Shown: positions 1 through 9,527 of the stretch, piece after piece
Layout: each line of letters begins with the position of its first letter
How positions within the stretch are numbered: position 1 is the stretch's first letter
Assembly: GCF_905163445.1 (NCBI RefSeq)
Contig: NC_053186.1
Coordinates: 996,599-1,060,598 of the forward strand
Length of the DNA stretch: 64,000 nucleotides
DNA from: Pararge aegeria
Lineage: Eukaryota; Arthropoda; Insecta; Lepidoptera; Nymphalidae
Direction of reading: 5' to 3'
The notes under the pieces: model-generated
What the model was told of the DNA's origin: nothing
Seen by the model: the letters and a program-made list of their open reading frames with translations, nothing else
Database searches by the model: none
Position numbers and translations under genes: made by a program

Positions 1-62
1 GATTTTTATCTTGTTACGTCAAAGAAATACAACTTCTAACGCGTGTACATAAGTACGCATTT
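1..62 (-). mobile_element. MITE-A end fragment
   Basis: The window opens inside a copy of the MITE called MITE-A here. The inverted-repeat core (AAGAAATACAACTTCTAACG on the plus strand, diverged) is followed by the flank GTGTACATAAGTACGC seen at the same place in the copy ending near 28885. The rest of the element lies outside the window. No coding capacity. Confidence 0.6.
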
Positions 63-261
63 CTCTTTTAGAGAAATGCATTTAAAAAATACCCCGACCA
101 CCTATTATTGTTCTGTAAACGGCATTAGCTTTCTGGATAATTTATCTTTATGAAAGTGTGATTTACAGAAGCTGAAGTCTACAATCAATTATATTAAAAA
201 GGAAAGAATGCGCTATCACGTGCTTTACGCAGAGTGCCAAAGGAAGTATAACAAAAGCTAT

Positions 262-445
262 TTTGTTAGCGGTTGACCATTATCTTAGGCTGGATATTTT
301 TTTTTACAAATCCTGTGGGAACTGTTCACCCGAGGCTACAACCTATGTTAATCTCCGTCTGTTCAACTAATTCTATGCCAGTCAAGTTGATTGGTTGCTC
401 AGATAGAGCGTAAAGAAAGGACAAACAAACAAACACGCTTTCGAT
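262..445 (+). repeat. Non-LTR retroelement 3' region, copy 1
   Basis: This segment is a diverged copy of the one at 49640-49815. They share TCAACTAA..CTATGCCA, AAGTTGATTGG and GGACAAACAAACAAACA. The downstream part of the other copy ends in TTATATTAGTAAG, a common 3' end of lepidopteran RTE-like LINEs and the SINEs that use them. The class is inferred from this tail. Confidence 0.5.
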
Positions 446-545
446 TTGAAATATTTGTATGACCTTAATATAACTGCGTTATTAAGTTTCTTCCTTCAAA
501 ACTCTCTCACGCATGCAACTCACACACGCACAAAAACAAACAGAG

Positions 546-568
546 ACACACACACACACACACACACA
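546..568. repeat. (CA)n microsatellite
   Basis: About 11 uninterrupted CA units, followed by a degenerate CA-rich stretch to about 595. The two overlapping short reading frames here are only readings of this repeat. Confidence 0.9.
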
Positions 569-595
569 TGCACATACGCAGACACACAGACACGT

Positions 596-1417
596 CAAAT
601 CTATAACAAGTATAAATATATATATATACTTGACAAAACAAAATAAAAACAGTTATATATATATAACTGTAAGGATTAATCTAATACAAAATCTTTGTAC
701 CATAAAATCCTCTGTACCATAAATAAGGATAGCACTACTAAATTTATTCTGCCATCTGAAGATCTGAAGTTGTCTAATGTAAATTAGATTGATTACAGAA
801 TGTCTACCAATTTTCTCAGCTTATCGCATGGGACGAGAAAATTGTAGACATAATTATATAGCGGCGTACATGTTAGCCCTACTGTAAGGCTAGCATAGGA
901 ACGAGAAATAATTATATCACCTGAAAAGGGATAAAACTGAAGTGTCAACCTTAAAAACTTAACCTGTATTTCTTGTGTTATTATATGAATTGAAATACTT
1001 ATATTTTAAATTCACTACCCACTAAGAATACTATGGATCTATATAATTTAACGTATATATAAACTGTACGTACGTCCGTCAGTCCCCGCCGCGGCCACAC
1101 ACTTGTGTTAATCTCGTCATAGACAGCTTTTATATGTAACCTTGGCATTGAACTTTACTTTAAGAGCCGGTTGTACTAACTCGGGTTCTATTATACAAAC
1201 AAAAGTTTAATTAATATTTTTATCATAAGTAATATGTAAATATTAGAAAGTACTTACAGGTTTATGTTGCGTTTTAAAGACAACGGAAAAAACTAAAATC
1301 AAATATCCACTAATCTATTAGGCCGAAAATTTCCACCTATGAAGCGGTTGTATACATATTTGGATAAACATAAACAACACTTTTCCACATATTAAGAAAA
1401 CTGCAGAATAATTTTCA
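596..1417. other. AT-rich DNA with no recognised gene
   Basis: No reading frame or repeat is recognisable here. A perfect 22-bp AT-rich palindrome (ACAGTTATATA and its mirror) lies at 649-670. Confidence 0.5.
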
Positions 1418-1640
1418 AAAAAACTCAAAATCATTTATTTCAAGTAGGCCTAGCTTATAAGCACTTTTGAAACGTCAAGCCAGTCTGTTTGTAGTGACTG
1501 CAGAATGCAGATTCTAATAAGAAAAGCCGGCAACAAACTCTGCAGATCGTTTAAACTTTAAACAATATATTAAAACACATTAAAGGTAAAGGTAGATGTA
1601 ATATTACGGTATCATGTTATAAAAGCATATATTTTGATTA
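1418..1640 (-). mobile_element. CR1/jockey-like LINE 3' end
   Basis: Read on the minus strand, this runs from the pol C-terminal region (ATGATACCG then a degenerate LDLPLH-like stretch) through the 3' UTR to GCCTACTTGAAATAAATGA. It matches the better copies at 37700-38097 and 54654-55012. There are internal deletions, and no intact frame remains. Confidence 0.6.
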
Positions 1641-2212
1641 CATATACCTGAAATTTAGAATACATAAGTTCCAAAAATAAAATTCTCTTAAAAAATAAGA
1701 AAGAATTAACCTGACTTTAGGCAGTTGGACCGAATCGAGAGTATATTCATAAGTAAAAAGAATTTTTTAAATCCGTTTGCAATTGACGGTGAAATCAGCG
1801 AACCTGATAATACCTAATATAAAAAATGAATTGTTTACTGAACGAATATTAAAATAACGTACAAGTTAATAATGTTACTTTTTGAAGAATTGCTAAAGTA
1901 GTAAACCGTTTTCGTAGGTATTTCTATATACTTCTATTTCCGGGTCGTGCGAAGACTTAGGGTTTTCTATTAAAATTCTCAGTAGGAGTTAGGAAAATAG
2001 TCGTTTCCACCCCCGTTCCTCGGTTCCGGATAATATCACTAGCATGCGAAAATAAACATCTCGCTGGATATGTAAGGAACACGTCCTGCAACGCCCCGCT
2101 CCCTACCCATGAGGTATGTATTCTACATGTGCCTCTAATCACACAGGCAACCACCCCCTTTGTCAAAAAAAGCTCTACTTCTGCTAAATTGCGTATAAGA
2201 TAGTTGGAAATC
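1641..2212. other. Unassigned DNA with a LINE-tail remnant
   Basis: No gene is visible. The part at about 2060-2160 resembles 14515-14595: both have GCATG..AAGGA.CACGTCCT.CAA and TGTGCCT.TAATC.CAC.GGCA.CCACCC. It is probably the tail of the same retroelement family. The 133-residue minus-strand frame across it has no recognisable domain. Confidence 0.4.
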
Positions 2213-2465
2213 CATGATATATTATGAAAATTATGCTTAATTTGCTCCGCGATGAAATAAATGTTGTAAAATGTTAAATGAATAATTACAATAAAGTCAA
2301 CATCTCCTGAGGATGCTCCGGTTCCAGAGCAAAACGTGCGTAGAGGGCACATTGTCAAATATTTGTTTAGTGTAGTGAGTATAAGGAAAAAAATTTAAAT
2401 TACACCATACAGATTCACTGAATCCTTCTTTTCGGGGAGTATAGCAAATTAAGAATAGAAAAACT
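2213..2465 (+). mobile_element. Non-autonomous element with decayed hammerhead-like core
   Basis: The segment carries CTGAGGA (2307-2313), a stem II candidate GCTC/GAGC (2315-2330), AAAAC in place of GAAAC, and the short stem III and cleavage-site pattern ACG-TG-CGTA. It is flanked by inverted arms: CTTAATTTGCTCCGCGA near 2240 and its mirror GGGGAGTATAGCAAATTAAG near 2435. The copy at 60975-61165 (minus strand) is homologous and has the intact GAAA. The core here is probably inactive because G12 is replaced. Confidence 0.45.
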
Positions 2466-2570
2466 TTATTGCAACACAACACAACAGGAAAAACATAAGG
2501 AAAACAGTAATAGTACCTAGTGCTAGCGTGCAAAGGCGGCCTTATCACTAAAACTGATCTCTTAAAGGCA
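2466..2570 (-). mobile_element. LINE 3' UTR tail (AAGGCCGCC type)
   Basis: On the minus strand this reads as a 3' UTR: AAGGCCGCCTTTGCACGC, a TTTCCTGTTGTG region, then GCAATAAAGTTTTT. The same organisation appears at 9171-9305, 23424-23600, 26590-26800, 55150-55278 and 60855-60960. The family is a lepidopteran LINE; its clade cannot be fixed from the tail alone. Confidence 0.55.
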
Positions 2571-2883
2571 CCCTGAGCGTGCGAAGCCGATAAAAAAAGT
2601 GTGAAAATGCATAAAGGATGTTACAAAAAATAAAATAAACTTACATGAACATACATACAATAATTATGAAAATAGTAAAAAATATTTAACAAATGAAACA
2701 ACGGTGACATAAAAGGAAAATTAAGAAAGAACTAATAGTATCGCTACTCCTGTTAATAACGCATCCGGCTCGTAAGCTATAGGTCGCAGTTATTTTATTA
2801 AATTGACTAGCATTTTCACTAATACGATTATAATTCATGTTAAAATAAATAATTAGAATGGTACTCAGGTACCGTGAGTTTTA

Positions 2884-3170
2884 ATGAAAAACGTGTGTGT
2901 ACTTATGTACACGCTTTATAAGTTATACTTCTTTGGCGTAACGAGATAAAAACCTTTCTCCTTATTCTACATTCAAATTTAATATTTTTGTACAATTGAA
3001 TCAATTAAATCACCGGAATGAGCCCGCAGACTTTGACAGTTCAAAGTGTAAACTGTCAAACCTTATAGATAACTTCAAGGTGTCGGTTTTTTGTGACTCA
3101 TAATTTTTGAGTGGTGAAAATTTACTCATAATTTTTCCCTCACGCGCCAAAAGAAGTATAACTTCAATAA
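2884..3170 (+). mobile_element. MITE-A, internally deleted copy
   Basis: The terminal inverted repeats are AAGTTATACTTCTTTGGCG at the left and CGCCAAAAGAAGTATAACTT at the right. The outer left flank (GTACTTATGTACACGC) and internal landmarks (GAATGAGCCCGCAGACTTTG; GTGTCGGTTTTTTGTG) are shared with copies at 13922, 18746, 28466 and 35848. It is non-coding. The transposase superfamily is not evident. Confidence 0.8.
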
Positions 3171-3876
3171 TCCTGATGGTTATTTTGCTATAAAGCGGTT
3201 TAATGCAAAATGAGTCTCCTTCCTGAGATATTTGTACCCAATTAAGTAGCTGCGATAAATCAGGATTATTCTATTTGTCATAGTGGATATCGCCATCTTG
3301 GTTTATTTAAGGAAGGACAATTCGCACTGTTGTTTACCCGTTATGGGTAACTTGCTTTGATACATTTTCTTAAAATAATTTGAATTACTTATGTAAATTA
3401 GAAATAAAAATTTAATTTAAGTTGAAAGAAAGACGAAGTTAAATTATCCGGAACTTCCAGCTGCTGATTATTGTGTTTGTTTGAATGACCCATAATTAAT
3501 TGAATTGTGTGTAATATACAAGTTAACGTAAAGCTAAGGTGTGTCCGCCCCAATGTGGAATTCACATAGAATTTTCCTTATATTTTACTTTCACTGTATA
3601 TGCCTTATTTATAAATCTTGTTTGTGTATTTATCTTCTGCAATATCGAAAGACTGCAAGCAGTTTTGTTGTGTACCACCGGTCCTCTGACCCCAAGTTTG
3701 CAGTTTCGAGAACATCAATCGACTTACTCTTATGCCCGTTTTCACCAACGATTAACAAGGCAATGAGTAAATAAGTAACGGGCGTTAAACAGTCAGTGGA
3801 CTGTATCGCAATGGATAAGAATATCGGTGAAAGTTAGTTTTTACTAAAATTTGATATTTAAAATTTTTCCTACTTA
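3171..3876. other. No gene recognised
   Basis: Two overlapping 75-77-residue frames at 3539-3774 start on weak codons and show no domain. I see no repeat family that I can name. Confidence 0.4.
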
Positions 3877-3879
3877 ACT

Positions 3880-4073
3880 GCTTCGTTGGTTTAGTGGCTA
3901 GCATGTTCGTCTGCAAATAACAAGGTCCTGGGTTTGATCCCGATGGCCAATAATAGTATTGGGTTTTTCTATTAAGAAATTAATTCACACCGTGCCTCAG
4001 TACACGTAAACCTGTCGATCCTGCGCCGGATATCTTCCATACGAGTTATATAAAATAAGTTAGGCCGTGTTTT
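3880..4073 (+). mobile_element. tRNA-derived SINE (SINE5), degenerate
   Basis: The head resembles a tRNA: an A-box-like GGTTTAGTGGCTAGC at about 3889 and a B-box-like GGTTTGATCCC at about 3932. A body with GGGTTTTTCTATTAAGAAAT follows. Related heads lie on the minus strand at 33960, 37330 and 57050. It is not a tRNA gene: the acceptor stem halves do not pair well and the body is SINE-like. Confidence 0.5.
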
Positions 4074-4100
4074 TGAGCATGTATGAAGTGCACGCCACTG
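4074..4100 (+). mobile_element. Right-end fragment of hAT-like MITE
   Basis: The stretch GAAGTGCACGCCACTG is the mirror of the left terminus of the element at 6925-7068 (CAGTGGCATGCACTTC). Only one end is recognisable here. Confidence 0.4.
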
Positions 4101-4201
4101 GTGCGCGTAAATACTGTTCTTTATGTAACATGCAACATGTTTACAAAGGTGTTTATCTTATGTTATATCTTTAAACGAGCAATTCTTGTATATATATAAT
4201 T

Positions 4202-4521
4202 GGAATCTCGGAAGCGGCTTTTCGTGATAACGGAAACGATTTTCATGAAACTTAATATACAGGGGGTTCCGGGGGCGATAAATCGATCTAGTTAGGATTC
4301 ATTTTTAGAAAATGTCCTTTTATTCGTGTTTTAGCGATATATATATACCAAACTGTAATAATTATAGACATTCTTTATTTCATTGTATTTTATATGTACT
4401 TATTATCTTTTTATTTAATCTGTGAATTCCAATATAAATGAATCCTAGCTAGATCGATTTATCGCCCCCGAAACCCCCTGTATACTAAATTTCATGAAAA
4501 TCGTTGGAGCCGACTACAATT

Positions 4522-4525
<4 letters not shown>
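4202..4525. repeat. Inverted pair of a 90-bp dispersed repeat
   Basis: Arm 1 (about 4202-4301) and arm 2 (about 4436-4523, reverse orientation) are near mirror images. Both carry GATTTTCATGAAA, ACAGGGGGTT.CGGGGGCGA and ATCGATCTAG.TAGGATTCA. About 135 bp separate them. A third, direct partial copy is at 4571-4640. The unit is a familiar lepidopteran dispersed sequence. The pairing could fold the strand into a long hairpin. Confidence 0.7.

Positions 4526-4564
<39 letters not shown>
4526..4564. repeat. (AT)n microsatellite
   Basis: About 19 AT units lie between arm 2 of the inverted pair and its third copy. Confidence 0.9.
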
Positions 4565-4568
<4 letters not shown>

Positions 4569-4570
4569 TT

Positions 4571-4640
4571 AACTGTAATCTCGGAGTCGGCTGCAACGAT
4601 TTTCATGAAATTTACATACAGGGGGTTTCGGGGGCGATAG
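4571..4640 (+). repeat. Third copy of the GGGGGCGATA repeat
   Basis: Same orientation as arm 1 at 4202. It begins AATCTCGGAGTCGGCTGCAA and ends at the GGGGGCGATA block. Confidence 0.7.
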
Positions 4641-4649
4641 GTTTGGTAG

Positions 4650-4789
4650 TAATTGATATGATAATAAAGCATATCCAAAAGTTTGTCAAATAGCACTTGT
4701 TTGTAACGTGCAACATGTAAAAGGTTCAGCGCATCTGGCAAGTTGTTGTAAATAAGTACAGCCATACAGTGTGCACTTTTACTGGCCAC
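4650..4789 (-). pseudogene. CR1-like LINE pol C-terminal fragment
   Basis: The minus-strand frame from 4789 reads KSAHCMAVLIYNNLPDAL, then VARYKQVLFDKLLDMLYYHI. This fits the typical C-terminus of CR1-clade LINE polyproteins: a small region ending in a YNNLP-type motif, a basic helix and an aromatic YY.I pattern. The frame runs on into the GGGGGCGATA repeat, so the true end is unclear. No reverse transcriptase motif is present; it is a 5'-truncated remnant. Family assignment is by motif resemblance. Confidence 0.5.
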
Positions 4790-4879
4790 GGTGAGCTTTT
4801 GCCTCGGTACACGTAAACATAAGTTTATTCCTGTTATTTGGATTCCTTATGTTTCTACAGCTTTTTAATAGATTAACTG

Positions 4880-5070
4880 TGAGATGGTGATAACAAAAAA
4901 ATTACCCGGCTATGTTTGTTGTGGGCTCTTCTTAGACCAGGAATCGTTAGGAACCCTCGTAGTTTTAGGTTAAAGTTGGCGAACGATTTATCGCCATCCC
5001 CTTACAATTATGGAAACATATATGTATGAACGCTTCATAAGTGCCTGTGATGGGCCTACATGTATAGTGA
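4880..5070 (+). mobile_element. LINE 3' tail, family N
   Basis: The segment shares GATGGTGATAACAAAAA, GTTTGTTGTGGGCTCTTCTT and AGACCAGG with 31905-32085, and the GGGCCTAC end with 7077-7125. In better copies it finishes in a TTTGAC-repeat tail, typical of LINE 3' ends. Confidence 0.6.
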
Positions 5071-5394
5071 ATTCTTGATTTTTCATATATAATGTAACAT
5101 ACATAATTTATAAGCTACAATAAAGCATTGTATGTTTAAATAAATGAAATGTAACATGTTATCTTTAATCGTCAATATTAAGACATATAATATGAATCCA
5201 TACAAAAAGAGTCATTATTTTCATTATTTACCAAGTCAACGCTTAGAACTTTATGAAAGTAAAATTGCAAATAGAGTTTGCAACATCACAGAAAGCTACC
5301 GGCGCGAAATAATGGGCCATGTTACTCGCACGAGCTACTGGTACTAGCTACATGCCAAAGTCACGACGTACACATGCTATTTGCATGCAAGTTA

Positions 5395-5893
5395 CTGGGG
5401 TAGGCCTAATAAGAAGGCTCAGTCACTCAGCGGACGTCGGAAAGAGCTATGAGCTAGTATCTCTATGTGATCAAATCAGAAATGAGATCTTTCTTTTTTT
5501 TATTCTTCTTGATGATGCAGGCCAAAAAAATAGCGTACTAACCTGTTAGGGTGTATGGTAGTCATACCCCTAATTGGCTTCAACGCGACGTGGCGCCGTA
5601 ACGCTAAACTGCTCAGCGGCACGTCTTTGTCGGTAGGGTGGTAACTAGCCACGGCCAAAGCCTCCCACCAGACCAGACCAGAGAAAATCCAGACATAAAT
5701 TCCCAAATTACCCCTGTCGGGAATCGAACCCCCTGCTTAAATTCACAGCGCTCACCGTTGCGCCAGTGAGGTCGTCAAGAGATCTGTAGAAGATTTACTA
5801 GATGTAGAGAACCTTGCTCGGAAAACCGATGGATGTTGAGCTAAACGCATCGTTAGACCAAAGAGGTGGGTAGATGACATCAGCGAGTGAATT
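5395..5893 (+). pseudogene. RTE-type LINE pol C-terminal remnant, split by a SINE
   Basis: The frame up to 5490 reads VSLCDQIRNEI, equivalent to the SLRDQIRNEDIRRRI stretch of the copy at 52061. After a minus-strand SINE (5491-5778) it resumes as EICRRFTRCREP. Further on come a PRWVDD-like stretch and stop codons. This is the extreme C-terminal domain of RTE-type endonuclease/reverse-transcriptase proteins, beyond the catalytic domains. It is multiply mutated and non-functional. Confidence 0.6.
5491..5778 (-). mobile_element. SINE2 insertion with 7-bp target duplication
   Basis: A minus-oriented tRNA-derived SINE. The head on the minus strand has a B-box GGTTCGATTCCCG, and the body has GGGAGGCTTTGGCCGTGGCT and CGCTGAGCAGTTTAG. 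It is bounded by the direct repeat GAGATCT (5484-5490 and 5779-5785), which duplicates RTE codons GAG ATC T. This places the insertion after the RTE fragment. Confidence 0.85.
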
Positions 5894-6044
5894 TTCTACG
5901 GTAAATACCCTTAGTACGATATTTGCTCGTGCGCAATTGAGGAGTCGTTTTCGAGTATCGTGATACAGTGTGTATGTGTATTGTCAGTGTAGTTTGAAGA
6001 TACAGTTCGTGAAATACCAACAAATATAATACGAAAGCGGGTAG

Positions 6045-6145
6045 TCAAATTCTGCCGGTGACTTGACATCTCGTCCCTCCGCAGTCCCATCGTGACCACG
6101 ATCCATGCAACTGTGTTGAAATATCGACAAATCTAACATTATTAA
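6045..6145. repeat. Dispersed repeat shared with 25085-25135
   Basis: GACCACGATCCATGCAACTG and TTGAAATATCGACAAATC recur, slightly changed, at 25098-25130. No identity is assigned. Read in reverse it gives a short frame with no known domain. Confidence 0.45.
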
Positions 6146-6149
6146 GAAA

Positions 6150-6839
6150 TGTTGATTCACCACGAAAACTTAGTTTGAAATCTTGAGTGTTTCAAACTAA
6201 ATCTTGTATGTTACATACTTTTAATAATTACAATGATAAAGTATAAAAAAAGGGAAATATCAAAACGTGAAAGTTTTATCCTTACGAGGACTTAGTGTTA
6301 GAAAAAAATTACGAAACTATTCGCAGTTTAAAATCACAGATTAATTTAACATTAAGAACACCACGTAACTGTCTCATAAATATAATAATTAATAGACAGT
6401 GATAAATTATTTATTCATAAACGGGCAATCTGTGCGGTATTAAATTACAAGATCGACATGAACTGTTAATGTAACAAAAACTTGTAGTAGGAATGTTTAG
6501 TTATGATTTATCGTTGTTAGATTATCTCACTAAAAGCTGGTGTATTCTGTAACATTGCTCGCAGACAGGTTGCCAACCGGTAGTCTTCATAGACAACGAT
6601 TGATTCGACAGCTGCGAATGCCATCTATTTCTCATAGTTTCACTCTCCTGAAGACCTGGTACATTCATCTCATTGTTTTTGAATTTTTTAAATTTAAAAT
6701 TCAAAAAATTCAAAATTCTATATTTCAATTCTATAAGCTCTTTTGAAACATCAATTCGGGAAAAGATTATCAAAATCTTTTAAAAGTTAACGGAGATATT
6801 ATAAAGTAGCGTAAAAAGAAGGAAAATTTGTGCGTTTTT
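6150..6839. other. AT-rich, no gene recognised
   Basis: There is only a low-complexity TTTGAATTTTTTAAATTT stretch with a partial mirror at 6675-6720. The two opposing short frames here arise from it. Confidence 0.4.
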
Positions 6840-7125
6840 AGCATTCCTCTACTAAACTAGTGAACCAAAAGTAGTACCGTGTGCACATTTCTCATGTAAT
6901 GTACGCATCAAAAGTGCCATCTATCAGTGGCATGCACTTCATACATGCACAAAAGCAATGCCTACCCTAAAATTTAATTATAATTCGTAAAAGAGTAGGA
7001 TTTTTGCCGTTTTATGCAATTTTCCTGCTCAATGCATACCCTGGTAGGAAACCCAGTGCACGCCACTGCCACCTATGGGCCTACTTGAATAAATATATTT
7101 TTGACTTTGACTTTGATTCAAACGA
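6840..7125 (+). mobile_element. LINE 3' tail (family N) carrying a MITE
   Basis: Before 6925 and after 7068 the sequence is one LINE tail: CATCAAAAGTGCCATCTAT, then GGGCCTACTTGAATAAATAT and a (TTTGAC)-like tail at 7100-7125. The intact arrangement is visible at 34780-34845. The interruption is the hAT-like MITE listed next. Confidence 0.7.
6925..7068. mobile_element. hAT-like MITE, 144 bp
   Basis: Termini are CAGTGGCATGCACTTCATAC at the left and a mirror with GTGCACGCCACTG at the right. The flanking 8 bp are CCATCTAT (6917-6924) and CCACCTAT (7069-7076), a target duplication with one difference. CAGTG..CACTG ends with 8-bp duplications are characteristic of hAT-superfamily elements. It is non-coding, so any mobility would need a transposase supplied elsewhere. 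Confidence 0.75.
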
Positions 7126-7129
7126 TCCT

Positions 7130-8052
7130 TTTATATTTAATGTTTTCCGTACGTGACGTACTTCATATGTAAATACTTTACAAAAAGGGTAAAATAGTAA
7201 TAACTACATTTTTAAATTAAATAACACACAATCTAGTCCGATTGTAAAACCGCACAGTATTTCTCATTAAAAATACCAAAAAATACCATTCCCCTCATCT
7301 CTAAATTTGTAAAGCGAAACATCTGAAGTATATTAGTGTGTTGATACCTCCTATAGTCTTACTATTCCAGAAACAATGTAGCTATTTCTCTAAATAGTTT
7401 TTAATTAGGTTTACACACGGGATTCGAACCCGCATCACGCGTACAAAGTTCAACCATAACGGCTTTTCAAAAAAAAAAAACAAGACTACTAATCAATTCT
7501 AATGAACATAAAATTTCCATAACCGAGTAAAAAACAACTAAATATCTGGTCAAGTGGCAGAACAATTAAATGGTTAGGGTTCTGTAGACACGGGTCAGAT
7601 TCCCTGGTCCTGCAAAAAGTTGGTTTGATATAGAGTTTTTCTGCCAATATAGTAAAAGTTATGTCTTAAGTTACGGGCGCCGGGATAAATCCCAAGCAAA
7701 CGAGCGATTTCACGACTCCCCAGCGTAACAAGGGTATTGCATCTAGAATCTCTCGTCTGCTTGGCACCCAAAACGAAGGCCGCTTTAACCCTGAGTTGAA
7801 CATTGTACTATATATAAGATAAGTATTGTACTCTGTCATTCATTTCCGGCTAGTTAGTAGCCAAGAAATAAACGGTATGTGTACAAACAGACAGACTTGT
7901 CGTTTCAAACGTGCTTATAGTGCTTATATGAAATAAATAAATTTAGAATTTTGTATTTGAATAATTTATTCAAATACAGTGAAGATAGTTACCACCATCT
8001 GAGACGGCATCATCATGACATGACCATTGTGGTAATTTATAAAAGTAAAAAA
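7130..8052. other. No gene; weak tRNA-like SINE remnant
   Basis: At 7546-7620 there is a tRNA-like string (GGTCAAGTGGCAGAAC, then CGGGTCAGATTCCCTGG) resembling a decayed SINE head. The rest is unassigned. Confidence 0.35.
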
Positions 8053-8053
8053 A

Positions 8054-8067
8054 GGGGGGGGGGGGGG
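8054..8067. repeat. Poly-G run
   Basis: Fourteen consecutive G. Together with the poly-C at 22165 and poly-G at 51663 it is a rare homopolymer type in this AT-rich DNA. Confidence 0.9.
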
Positions 8068-8071
8068 TTAT

Positions 8072-8295
8072 AAACACGCGTTAGAAGTTATACTTCTTTG
8101 GATAAAGATCTTTAAAAAAAAATTATCTTTCGCCTTGTTTTACGTTTGTAGAAAAAACAACACTAACAATAGAAATAAGGTTTTGAATACATAAAAAGTT
8201 TTAATATAACGCATTACCTAGTTCTCTCATTATCGGACAACCAAGTTTCCCTCAACATTAAAATCTAAGATTTTTGTACAATTGAATCAACCGGG
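8072..8295 (+). mobile_element. MITE-A, left part only
   Basis: ACACGCGTTAGAAGTTATAC and the internal TGTACAATTGAATCAA block match full copies. The right end is missing, and SINE3-type sequence follows directly. Confidence 0.7.
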
Positions 8296-8420
8296 TTTTG
8301 ACGCACGTGAAGGAAAACATCGTGAGGAAGCCTGTATGCCTGAGAGTTCTTCATAATGTTCTCAAAGGAGTGTGGAGTCCAGCAACCCGCACTGGGCCAG
8401 CGTGGTGGCTTACGTCCTTA
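8296..8420 (+). mobile_element. SINE3 3' body, head lost
   Basis: GAAGGAAAACATCGTGAGGA, CTGAGAGTTCTTCATAATGT and CAAAGGAGTGTGGAGTCCA match the body of complete SINE3 copies at 45205 and 54263. Confidence 0.7.
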
Positions 8421-8504
8421 GAAATTAATTTTACAATAAACTACCGGTAGATATTTTGGATTGTCTCTTAAATGTATAAAATTTGTATTAAACGTAAGCT
8501 TATA

Positions 8505-8622
8505 AAACTCAAAATTTTAAAATTCATTTATTTAAAGTAGGCCTAGTTTATAAGCAATTTTGAAACGTCAAGTCAGTCTGTTTGTCTCTACCATCGGTTC
8601 GGAAGATTCTATTCGAAAGAGA
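8505..8622 (-). mobile_element. CR1/jockey-like LINE 3' UTR end
   Basis: On the minus strand it ends AGGCCTACTTTAAATAAATG, preceded by GACTTGACGTTTCAAAATTG. Same family as 54654-55012, truncated to its last 120 bp or so. Confidence 0.7.
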
Positions 8623-9034
8623 TATTTAACTTTTATGTCGTCTGTCCACCACGTCGGAGAATGAGTCAAGGCCGAAAAAATAAAAAAAAATAACAAATTT
8701 TACGGAACCCTAAAAACTGAAAATCGCTATACAAATATAGAGTCCATCGCCCCGTTGTGTGTATGTATGTTTGTCCATTTAAATGTTTGTCTTAAACTCG
8801 AATCCGTGTTTATTATGCAATCTTGACTAACGGTGGGTTAGGCAATAGTAGGTACTTGCTTACCTACCGCAGAGTTTAGAGTTTTAAATTTTATCAGGGC
8901 CCTTCAATTTTATCTAGTAGGTAGAGCTTTCTGCCGCCAAGTGGTAGCGGTTTTCCAGTCTAAATCGCGCGGTTGCCGGTGCTATTACAGGTACATGTGA
9001 TTGGAACAGGACGGCACATTTAATAAAATATAGT
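8623..9034. other. No gene recognised
   Basis: Contains TTTTACGGAACCCTAAAAA (8697-8715), a string common in lepidopteran dispersed repeats. I cannot delimit an element. Confidence 0.35.
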
Positions 9035-9129
9035 AGGACAATACGCACATCGCCATCTAGCCCCAAGTAAGCGTACCTTGTGTTATGGGTACTGAGATAG
9101 CTGATGAATATTTTTATTGATAATATACA
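9035..9129 (-). mobile_element. SINE1 3' fragment
   Basis: Matches the 3' half of SINE1 (CATCGCCATCTAGCCCCAA on plus; AAGCTACGCTTACTT type on minus). Confidence 0.7.
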
Positions 9130-9485
9130 TACGCTGGCTGAATGCGGATTAGTGGACTCCACACTCCTTTTTTGGTCCTCACACAAAGGTTGCCTGTAAT
9201 TGCTTCAGCAATAAGGCCGCCTTTGCATGTCTACATTGTTTACTGTTTCATGAATGTTTCTTTTCTCATATGTATGTTTACGTGCAATAAAGTGTTTCTT
9301 CTTCTTCCTTTGAGAACATCACGTAAAAATCTCAGACATGCATCTTTCCTCACGGTGTTTTCCTTCGCCGTTGAAGCAAGTGATATTTTAAATTAGAGGA
9401 AAGTTAGAGGTGCGGTGTGCTGGGATTCAAACACGGCCCCCCGAAAGCGAAGTCAAAGTCCTTCCCACTGGGCTATCAGCGGTTC
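9130..9485 (-). mobile_element. SINE3 interrupted by a LINE tail
   Basis: The SINE3 body on the minus strand is split at 9170/9306 by an AAGGCCGCC-type LINE tail. TCCTTT is duplicated at 9165-9170 and 9306-9311. The tRNA-like head with B-box-like GTTTGAATCCC lies at 9415-9485. Confidence 0.75.
9171..9305 (+). mobile_element. LINE 3' tail (AAGGCCGCC type) inserted in SINE3
   Basis: A hairpin-like TGCTTCAGCA followed by ATAAGGCCGCCTTTGC, ending GCAATAAAGTGTTTCTTC. It has a 6-bp flanking duplication and is severely 5' truncated, as expected of target-primed reverse transcription. Confidence 0.75.
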
Positions 9486-9527
9486 ATTTATGTAGTCTAG
9501 TTTATTAAATAAATAAATAATAAATAA

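Noticed and set aside
1957..2358. 133-residue minus-strand frame
   Set aside because: Crosses a retroelement tail and the hammerhead-like element; no recognisable protein domain.
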